The notes beneath the pieces were generated by a model. The model did no database searches. It worked only from the letters and a program-made list of their open reading frames with translations, and was not told where the DNA came from. A DNA stretch of 18,117 bases, taken from Pirellulales bacterium (GTDB lineage Bacteria > Planctomycetota > Planctomycetia > Pirellulales > JAICIG01). Position 1 is the stretch's first letter. Each line of letters starts with the position of its first letter. Shown one piece after another: positions 1 to 6,525 of this stretch. The stretch lies in NCBI GenBank assembly GCA_025924495.1, contig JAICIG010000132.1, positions 1 through 18,117 of the forward strand, read 5' to 3'. Made by a program: the position numbers and the translations under genes.

Positions 1-1
1 C

Positions 2-118
2 GGCTGGCAGGAGCTGGCGGGCAATACTCGTTTGGAACAAGCGAAGACTCTCTTGGCCGCGGTCGGCATCGCGGCCTTGGCGCTGCACTTCCGCAAATTC
101 CTAATCCATCACGGCTAG
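2..118 (+). CDS. C-terminal end of an unidentified protein (partial, 5' end outside window)
   Basis: The frame is open from the window edge to a TAG at 116-118 and encodes 38 residues. The last ~22 residues are hydrophobic (a stretch around LLAAVGIAALAL) followed by a short basic tail, which could be a C-terminal membrane anchor. A good promoter for the next gene begins about 30 nt after the stop, which fits a gene ending here. Frame 1 is also open over this stretch, so the choice of frame rests on the plausible composition and on the stop position. No family can be assigned from this fragment. Confidence 0.4.
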   Translation, partial: GWQELAGNTRLEQAKTLLAAVGIAALALHFRKFLIHHG

Positions 119-149
119 CCGCCCGTCAAGCGGGCATGGTCCAAACTCA

Positions 150-178
150 TTGACAGCCCTAACTTGCCTACCCACAAT
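150..178 (+). promoter_or_regulatory. Sigma70-type promoter for the small membrane protein gene
   Basis: A perfect -35 box TTGACA (150-155) is followed after 17 nt by CACAAT (173-178), which matches the TATAAT consensus at four of six positions. The predicted transcript would start near 185, about 75 nt before the ATG at 259. This supports the 259 start over the longer frame opening at 199. Assigned by motif only. Confidence 0.45.
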
Positions 179-258
179 ACTGCCGTCCTTCTCGTCGTTT
201 GCCGGCAGTCCGTCTGACGCTTATTCTTGATTCCTCTCGCACTCTCAGGACCCAAACT

Positions 259-930
259 ATGTCGATGGACCCCAATGCTCCGTACCAGCCTCCCGGAACC
301 CAGAGCGGGCCGCCGCAAAAGGGAGGCGGCTCCAAACTCATGCTTGGCGTCGGCATCGGCTGCGGACTGGTGCTGCTTTTGTGCTGCGGCGGCGGCGTGG
401 CGATGTTCATGATCGGCAAGAGCGCCATCCAGATTGAGACCACTCCTGCGCAAGTCTCTACCGTAGCGCAAGGCGTCACCGACATGGACGTTCCTGCAGG
501 CTTCGAGCCTAAAATGTCAATGGCCATGAAAGTGCCTTTCGTCAACAAGAAGATCATGACCATGGCCCTGTACACGGGTCCGAACGAGAAAGGCATGATC
601 ATGGTGGCCGATTTCGGCCAGGAAATGGCGGGCAACGGGCCTGAGCAGATGAAGATGCAAATCGAACAGTCGATGCGCCAGCAGCAGCAACAAGGCCAAG
701 GCGCTCAGAATCTTCAGATGGAAGGCGAGCCCAAGGAGATCAAGATTACCGTCCGCGGCCAGGAAAGCACGTTCAAGATTCAGAAAGGCAAGACGCAAAA
801 TGGGGAAGAGTTCCTGCAAGTCGAAGGAACGTTTCCCGGCAAAGAAGGTCCGGGAGTTCTGATCGGGCAATTGCCGGCCAGCGATTTTTCTGAAGAGGAC
901 GCCGAAGCCTTCGTGAAGTCGATCAAGTAA
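259..930 (+). CDS. Hypothetical single-pass membrane protein
   Basis: The 223-residue protein has three visible parts. A Pro/Gly/Gln-rich cytoplasmic-type N-terminus (residues 1-26) is followed by one strongly hydrophobic, Cys/Gly-rich transmembrane segment (about 28-52). The C-terminal domain (about 55-223) is Met-rich and contains a Gln run at about 141-145. The organisation, a Pro-rich head plus one TM plus a soluble domain, is common among uncharacterised planctomycete proteins. I recognise no Pfam family. The frame continues upstream to 199, but the residues before ATG-259 do not look like part of the fold, and the promoter at 150-178 leaves a normal leader to 259. A second in-frame ATG lies at 265. 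The gene stands alone: the next gene runs toward it on the other strand and ends 27 nt away. Coding is well supported by codon usage and length; function is unknown. Confidence 0.8.
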   Translation: MSMDPNAPYQPPGTQSGPPQKGGGSKLMLGVGIGCGLVLLLCCGGGVAMFMIGKSAIQIETTPAQVSTVAQGVTDMDVPAGFEPKMSMAMKVPFVNKKIMTMALYTGPNEKGMIMVADFGQEMAGNGPEQMKMQIEQSMRQQQQQGQGAQNLQMEGEPKEIKITVRGQESTFKIQKGKTQNGEEFLQVEGTFPGKEGPGVLIGQLPASDFSEEDAEAFVKSIK

Positions 931-957
931 TCCGCGCCGAATATTCGCCGCGACGCG

Positions 958-1410
958 CTAGTCGCCGCGGCGATGGTTGCGGCCCACTTCGTCAAGCCGA
1001 CGCGCTAAGCGGCCGCTCTTTAACTCCGCCTCGAATTCTTCGACGTCGGCATAGAGCGCGTGACTGAGAAACTTGACCGCCCAATTGTGCTTGAGCGGAC
1101 TAATGGTCACCACGGTCCGCCCGGCGCAATAAGCCTCCCACATCTCGATCGCCGTACCCATCGAGGCTTCGGGCACAAAGGCCAGCACCACGTCGACTTC
1201 GCGGCAGAGTTGATTGTGGTGCAAGAACACACGGCGGCCCAAGTCATCGTCGTAATCGAGCGAGTTCGCATGGTCGGCCAGCGGATCGTAGATCTCGGCT
1301 TCGGAAAAATGCGTCGCCAACAACTCTTTGAGCCGAGCGCGGTAATCCTGATTATGCAGCGCCGTGCCAAGATGCGAGCCTTGCATGATTCCGGCTAAAA
1401 AGAATCGCAT
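958..1410 (-). CDS. Nucleoside 2-deoxyribosyltransferase-like protein
   Basis: The 150-residue protein fits the nucleoside 2-deoxyribosyltransferase / deoxynucleoside-hydrolase superfamily in size and motif order. It opens with a beta strand MRFFLAGIM carrying the usual AGI-type nucleotide loop. A YDPLADH motif lies at 41-47 and an Asp-containing strand DVVLAFVP at 73-80. The family signature S-M-G-T-A-x-E-M (83-90) places the probable catalytic Glu at E89. Members cleave or exchange the N-glycosidic bond of (often modified) deoxynucleosides in the cytoplasm; the substrate here cannot be predicted. The ATG lies only 9 nt after the rarA stop, so the two are probably co-transcribed and translationally coupled. 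No strong Shine-Dalgarno sequence is visible. The basic tail after residue 130 is likely disordered. Confidence 0.8.
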   Translation of the reverse strand: MRFFLAGIMQGSHLGTALHNQDYRARLKELLATHFSEAEIYDPLADHANSLDYDDDLGRRVFLHHNQLCREVDVVLAFVPEASMGTAIEMWEAYCAGRTVVTISPLKHNWAVKFLSHALYADVEEFEAELKSGRLARRLDEVGRNHRRGD

Positions 1411-1419
1411 CGCTCAGCG

Positions 1420-2763
1420 TTATGCCCCGCCGCTCGCTTCGGATGACTGGCGGCCTTCGCGTAATCGCGCACGAATCCCCTTCAGGCGGTCCGCCAATTC
1501 CGCTTCGAAGCCACGCGGAACGGGGCGGTAATATTCGCGCTCGACGCCAAGATAATCCTGAGCGGCGATGCCACCTTCGGCGTCGTGGGAGTATTGATAA
1601 CCCGCGCCGTGCTCCAGGCGTTTCGCGCCAGCGTAATGGCGATCCTTCAGATGCACAGGCACGGGCAACAACCTTCCTTCGGCGACATCGCGCCGCGCTT
1701 CGCCGATGCCGACGGTCGCGGCGTTCGATTTCGGGGCGCAGGCCAGATAGGTCGCGGCCTGGGCCAGCGGCAACTGGCACTCCGGCAGACCGACAAATTC
1801 GGTCGCCTGCATGGCGGCCACGGCCAGCGGCAAGGCGTGCGGGTCGGCATTGCCAATGTCTTCGCTGGCGGAAATCACGATTCGTCGCGCCAGGAAGCGC
1901 ACATCCTCGCCTGCCTCGAGCATCCGCGCCAGCCAATAAAGCGCCGCGTCGGGATCGCTGCCGCGAATGCTTTTGATCAGCGCGCTAGCCGCATCGTAAT
2001 GGGCATCGCCCGTCGCATCATACTCGAGCGCCTTGCGCTGTACCGACTCTTCGGCCAAGGCCCGCGTGAAGACCAGCGGCCGCTCTTCGCTCGACAACAC
2101 GCCGACCTCCAAGGCCGATAGAGCCCGCCGCGCGTCCCCGTCGCTCACCTCAGCCAGGAATTCCAAGGCATCATCTTCCAGGCGAACATCAAACTGGCCC
2201 AGCCCGCGTTCGCGGTCCGCCAAGGCACGACGCAGCAGGGTTTTGATGTCGTCCGATGATAACGGCTGAAACTGAAAGATGCGGCTGCGACTGACCAGCG
2301 CGCTATTGATGGCGAAGAACGGATTTTGCGTCGTCGCGCCAACCAGAATGACGACTCCTTCCTCGACATCGGGCAATAGTACGTCCTGCTGTGATTTGTT
2401 GAAGCGGTGTATTTCATCCACGAACAGCAGCGTCTTCTGCGCACTGACCGATAGGCGGTCGCGCGCCCCCGCCAACACTTCGCGCAATTCCTTGACGCCG
2501 CTGGTCACGGCATTGAGTTGCACGAAGCGGCTGCGACTCTCGGCGGCCAACAAACGGGCCAACGTGGTTTTGCCGGTCCCCGGCGGACCATAGAAGATGA
2601 CCGAGCCCAGGCGATCGGCTTTCAGCAATCGCCGCAGCAGTTTGCCTTCGCCCAAAAACTGCTGCTGTCCGGCAAACTCGCTTAGGTTTCTCGGCCGCAT
2701 CCGGGCCGCCAATGGCTCGGCCTTGCGACGATTGGCGGCTTCACTGGCTTCGAATAAAGACAT
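1420..2763 (-). CDS. rarA: Replication-associated recombination protein A (AAA+ ATPase)
   Basis: RarA/MgsA (eukaryotic WRNIP1 homologue) is a clamp-loader-like AAA+ ATPase that acts at stalled replication forks with SSB and the recombination machinery. With the start at 2763 the protein is 447 residues, the usual length. Visible motifs are Walker A GPPGTGKTT (59-67), Walker B LLFVDEIH with the DE pair at 116-117, sensor 1 in GATTQN (N147) and an SRSR arginine-finger region near 158-161. The family's helical and tetramerisation C-terminal domains follow, including the ISASEDIGNADP stretch. The frame remains open to a TTG at 2799 and has ATGs at 2772 and 2763. Family members commonly begin MSLF, so 2763 is preferred and 2772 is the next choice; neither has a clear ribosome-binding site. 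The gene is divergent from the PSCyt1 gene and leads into the deoxyribosyltransferase-like gene. Confidence 0.95.
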   Translation of the reverse strand: MSLFEASEAANRRKAEPLAARMRPRNLSEFAGQQQFLGEGKLLRRLLKADRLGSVIFYGPPGTGKTTLARLLAAESRSRFVQLNAVTSGVKELREVLAGARDRLSVSAQKTLLFVDEIHRFNKSQQDVLLPDVEEGVVILVGATTQNPFFAINSALVSRSRIFQFQPLSSDDIKTLLRRALADRERGLGQFDVRLEDDALEFLAEVSDGDARRALSALEVGVLSSEERPLVFTRALAEESVQRKALEYDATGDAHYDAASALIKSIRGSDPDAALYWLARMLEAGEDVRFLARRIVISASEDIGNADPHALPLAVAAMQATEFVGLPECQLPLAQAATYLACAPKSNAATVGIGEARRDVAEGRLLPVPVHLKDRHYAGAKRLEHGAGYQYSHDAEGGIAAQDYLGVEREYYRPVPRGFEAELADRLKGIRARLREGRQSSEASGGA

Positions 2764-2835
2764 AGATGTCATTGGAGCAAGTTTTCGGGCGCGACTCAAT
2801 TGGCCGTTTTACGCGCGCCCAGCGGAACATCGTCG

Positions 2836-2864
2836 TTGAACCGATCAAGCGGCACAGATACGAT
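2836..2864 (+). promoter_or_regulatory. Sigma70-type promoter for the PSCyt1-DUF1549-DUF1553 gene
   Basis: TTGAAC (2836-2841) and TACGAT (2859-2864) are separated by exactly 17 nt, each matching consensus at four or more positions. Transcription would start near 2871, giving a leader of about 70 nt before ATG-2941. Because the -10 box overlaps the upstream in-frame ATG at 2863, this promoter argues for the 2941 start. It sits in the divergent region between rarA and this gene. Confidence 0.5.
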
Positions 2865-2940
2865 GGAGAGGCCAACCGCAGGGTGGCGCCCTTATAAGCC
2901 GCGAACGAAACTGCCCGCCGCCATCCGCAGGACACGCTTC

Positions 2941-5900
2941 ATGCCCGCGCCCGCACGGATCTCCTGGCGATTGACCTTGTCTGCCGCAATCCTCTTCGCG
3001 CTTGTCGGTCTCGCGTTGTCGCGCAGCGCTGCTACCGAGCCTGCGGTGGCGCCGGCGGCGAACAAACCGACGCCAGAGGCGGTCGAATTCTTCGAGAAAC
3101 GAGTACGGCCGCTACTGGTCGCGCACTGCCAGAAGTGCCACGGCGCCGACGAACAAAAAGGCGGATTACGGCTTGACTCGCGCGCGGCAATTCTGGCAGG
3201 CGGCGACTCGGGACCGGCCATCGTGCCGGGCAAAATCGACGAAGGGCTGTTGCTCGATGCGGTCGCTTATGGCGATCTCTTCCAGATGCCCCCCAGCGGA
3301 AAACTGCAGGCCGCCGAGATAGAAACCTTGCGCGAGTGGGTCTCAGCGGGCGCGGCGTGGCCCGCCGAAGACGCCAAGGCCGCGGCCCCCAAGGGCGCCG
3401 GCTTCGATCTCGCGGAGCGCGCCAAGCATTGGGCATTCCAGGGCCTCGTGGCTCATGATCCGCCCCCGGTGAAAAACGTTGGGTGGCCCGCGTCGCCCAT
3501 CGACCATTTCATTCTCGCTCGGCTCGAATCAGCCGGCTTGGCGCCAGCCGAAGGCGCCGATCGATCGACGTTGCTGCGCCGGCTTTCGTTCGATCTTGCC
3601 GGCCTGCCCCCAACGCTTGCGGAGGTGCAGGCATTTCAGGCGGACGACTCTCCCCAGGCATGCGAACGGGTGGTCGATCGGTTGCTCGGTTCTCCGCATT
3701 ACGGCGAGCGTTGGGCCAGGCATTGGCTCGATCTCGTGCGCTATGCGGAAAGTCGCGGCCATGAATTCGACTATCCGATCCCCAACGCCTATCAATACCG
3801 CGACTATGTGATTCGGGCGTTCAATCGAGACCTGCCCTACGACCAGTTTGTTACCGAGCAGGTCGCGGGCGATCTGCTCGAACATCCGCGACAGAACCAA
3901 GAGCGAGGTTTTAACGAATCGATTCTTGGCACAGGGTTCTGGTTTCTCGGCGAAGAAGTCCATTCGCCCGTCGACATCCGCAGCGACGAAACCGATCGCA
4001 ATGACAACAAGATCGACGTCTTCTCGAAAACCTTTCTCGGCCTGACGGTGGCATGCGCCCGCTGCCACGATCATAAGTTTGACGCCATCTCGACCAAGGA
4101 TTATTACGCTCTGGCCGGCTTCATGCTGAGTTCGGGGTACCGTCAGGCGGCATTCGAGTCGCTAGAGCCGCAGCGCAAAATCGCGCACGAGATGCAGTCC
4201 GTTCGAGAGGCCGCGCGGCCGCAAATCGCCGCACAGGTCGTCTCGGTGGCTAAGCCCGCTCTCGAGCGGGCGGCGGAGTTGCTGCTCGCGGTGCGCGAAT
4301 TGATTTTGGCGTCGCCCGCTGGCACCGTTACGGCTGACGCGGCGAGCGGCGGTGAGAAGCCCTTGGAGCAAACAATCGAAGCCGTCGCCGTACGGCGACA
4401 GCGAATTGACGAAGTTGCACAGCAGCATGGGCTCGATGCGGCCATTCTGACTGCCTGGCTCGCGGAGGTTCGGCGCGCGCCGCAAGATCCAAGCTCGCCA
4501 TTGGCCCTGTGGGCGACGCTTTGTATGGCTCCAAAGGAAGCTTCTTCTGCTGACGTCCTGACAACCGAATTGCAGCGAGAACAACAACGGCAGCAACAGG
4601 CCGAGCAGGCTCTTGCAGGCGCGCGAGTCCTCTTGGATTATGCCAATTGCGGTCCAGCGGAATGGCTGCAGGACGGATTTACGTTCGGCCCGGCGCCCAT
4701 GAGGATGGGCGAGTTTCAACTTGGCGCCGATCCGGCACGACCGATCGCCAGGATCTTCAACCGCGCCGCGGCCTTCACGCAGAATCCAGACTTCGCTCCC
4801 GATCCGGTCGGAGCGGAGCGCGAGTCGGGTCGCCTGAGTTGGCTGCAGTCGGGGCGAACGCTGCGCACGCCAAACTTTCGTTTGCAGACCGGCAAGCTCT
4901 ACTATCTGGTCAGCGGGTCGGGCTATGCCTATGCAGCCGTCGACTCGCATCGGATGAATAATGGCCCGTTACATGGCGCGCTGATCGGCGAATGGAAAGC
5001 GGGCGATCGGTTCCAATGGATCGAGCAGAACTTATCCGCCTACGCCGGGCATCGCCTGCATATCGAATTCAGCCCAAGGCCGGCATCGGAACTTGCCGCC
5101 GCCGAGTCGCCGCAATTGGCCATTGCCATGATTGTCGAGGCGGACCATCCGCCGGCTCCGCTTGAGCGGCCGCATCAGGCGTTACTCCAGGCGATCTCGT
5201 CTAACGGCTCGTTGTCGCCGGAGAACGTTGCACAGGCTTATGAGCAAACTGTATTGCGCGCCGCCGAACGATTCGGCGCGCAGAATGACGAGGCAAGCGC
5301 TGCGGCGCAAGACGACGCGCGATGGGCTGATTGGCTTTTTACGCGTCCCGAACTTTGGTCGACCGCCGACAGCGCCGCGCGTCAAGCGGTCGCCGAAGTT
5401 GCCAGTCCGGCGATCGAATCGCTTGCCAAGCTCACGTCGGCTATTCCGCGACAATCGGCTCTGGCGCCGGCCATGTTCGACGGCGCCGGCGTCGATGAAT
5501 GCGTGCTGCTGCGAGGTAATACGAAAACGCCAGGCGAGACCGTACCGCGCCGCTTCCTGGAAGCCATCGCCGGCGCCGATCAGCCGCCGATTCAAACGGG
5601 GAGCGGGCGGTTGGAACTGGCTCGGCGGATGACCGACCCGCGTCATCCCTTGCTGGCCCGTGTGTTTGTCAATCGCGTCTGGCAGCATCTGTTTACCCGG
5701 GGCATCGTCGCCTCGGCCGACAATTTCGGCGTGCTCGGAGAAATGCCCACGCATCCGGAATTGCTCGACTACTTGGCTAGCGACTTTGTGCAGAGCGGCT
5801 GGTCAATCAAGCAATTGATCCGCAAGCTCGTGCTGACGCGTACCTATCAAATGTCGAGTCGCCCGTCGGCGCAGGCCTTGCAAGTCGATCCGCGAAATCT

Positions 5901-6471
5901 GCTTTGGCAACACATGCCGCTCAAGCGTCTCGAAGCCGAGGCAATTCGCGACGCCGTGTTGGCCGTTTCCGGGAGACTGGACGATAAGATGTACGGCCCA
6001 TCGGTGCCTACCTATCTGACGCCGTTCATGGACGGGCGCGGCAGGCCCGCCAGCGGACCGCTCGACGGCGACGGACGACGCAGCCTGTATCTCAGCGTGC
6101 GCCGCAACTTCATGAACACCATGTTTCTGGCCTTCGATTATCCGATTCCTTTCACGTCGGCGGGCCGCCGCAGCGTCTCGAACGTGCCGGCGCAAGCCTT
6201 GACCATGATGAACAGTCCGTTCGTCGTCGCGGAGGCCAAGCGTTGGGCCGCCCGCGCGCTATCCCAGCCGGCGGCATCGCCACAAGAACGAATCGACCGC
6301 CTTTATCTGGCCGCCTTTTCGCGGCAGCCAACCGAGGCGGAACGGGCAAGCGCTCTGAGCTTTCTCGCCGAGCAAGCGACCCGTTACGGCAGCCAGACCG
6401 ACGATGCGCGAGCCTGGACCGACCTGTGCCATGTGCTATTGAACGTGAAGGAGTTCATCTTCGTGCGGTGA
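2941..6471 (+). CDS. Planctomycete cytochrome C / DUF1549 / DUF1553 protein, exported
   Basis: The protein is about 1176 residues from ATG-2941. It starts with a basic n-region and a hydrophobic core (about 15-30), a signal peptide or anchor. The PSCyt1 domain (about 45-125) carries a c-type heme motif C-Q-K-C-H at 63-67. DUF1549 spans about 180-395 and ends in a second motif, C-A-R-C-H at 372-376, followed by DHKFD. A Gln/Ala-rich probable coiled coil (about 541-563) precedes an extra beta-rich region (about 575-720) with aromatic-rich strands, like an inserted carbohydrate-binding or jelly-roll module. DUF1553 runs from about 887 to the C-terminus and includes the typical ARVFVNRVWQHLF and FGVLGEMPTHPELLDYLA blocks. 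Such proteins are hallmark planctomycete exports of unknown biochemical role, probably redox or polysaccharide related. They are usually paired with DUF1501; here the next gene is a carboxypeptidase-regulatory-like protein 54 nt downstream. The frame stays open back to a TTG at 2800, but the promoter and signal peptide favour 2941. Confidence 0.93.
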   Translation: MPAPARISWRLTLSAAILFALVGLALSRSAATEPAVAPAANKPTPEAVEFFEKRVRPLLVAHCQKCHGADEQKGGLRLDSRAAILAGGDSGPAIVPGKIDEGLLLDAVAYGDLFQMPPSGKLQAAEIETLREWVSAGAAWPAEDAKAAAPKGAGFDLAERAKHWAFQGLVAHDPPPVKNVGWPASPIDHFILARLESAGLAPAEGADRSTLLRRLSFDLAGLPPTLAEVQAFQADDSPQACERVVDRLLGSPHYGERWARHWLDLVRYAESRGHEFDYPIPNAYQYRDYVIRAFNRDLPYDQFVTEQVAGDLLEHPRQNQERGFNESILGTGFWFLGEEVHSPVDIRSDETDRNDNKIDVFSKTFLGLTVACARCHDHKFDAISTKDYYALAGFMLSSGYRQAAFESLEPQRKIAHEMQSVREAARPQIAAQVVSVAKPALERAAELLLAVRELILASPAGTVTADAASGGEKPLEQTIEAVAVRRQRIDEVAQQHGLDAAILTAWLAEVRRAPQDPSSPLALWATLCMAPKEASSADVLTTELQREQQRQQQAEQALAGARVLLDYANCGPAEWLQDGFTFGPAPMRMGEFQLGADPARPIARIFNRAAAFTQNPDFAPDPVGAERESGRLSWLQSGRTLRTPNFRLQTGKLYYLVSGSGYAYAAVDSHRMNNGPLHGALIGEWKAGDRFQWIEQNLSAYAGHRLHIEFSPRPASELAAAESPQLAIAMIVEADHPPAPLERPHQALLQAISSNGSLSPENVAQAYEQTVLRAAERFGAQNDEASAAAQDDARWADWLFTRPELWSTADSAARQAVAEVASPAIESLAKLTSAIPRQSALAPAMFDGAGVDECVLLRGNTKTPGETVPRRFLEAIAGADQPPIQTGSGRLELARRMTDPRHPLLARVFVNRVWQHLFTRGIVASADNFGVLGEMPTHPELLDYLASDFVQSGWSIKQLIRKLVLTRTYQMSSRPSAQALQVDPRNLLWQHMPLKRLEAEAIRDAVLAVSGRLDDKMYGPSVPTYLTPFMDGRGRPASGPLDGDGRRSLYLSVRRNFMNTMFLAFDYPIPFTSAGRRSVSNVPAQALTMMNSPFVVAEAKRWAARALSQPAASPQERIDRLYLAAFSRQPTEAERASALSFLAEQATRYGSQTDDARAWTDLCHVLLNVKEFIFVR

Positions 6472-6525
6472 GGAGCGACCGCCTCGCCATGTCCACGCGT
6501 TGCCCTTTAAATCCGGGGAGATCAA

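Noticed and set aside
1422..2121. Long + strand open frames opposite rarA
   Set aside because: They are Arg/Ala/Pro-rich antisense shadows of rarA, whose Walker motifs prove the - strand gene.
2800..2940. N-terminal extension of the PSCyt1-DUF1549-DUF1553 gene from a TTG at 2800
   Set aside because: It would place the signal peptide about 60 residues inside the protein and overlap the predicted promoter at 2836-2864.
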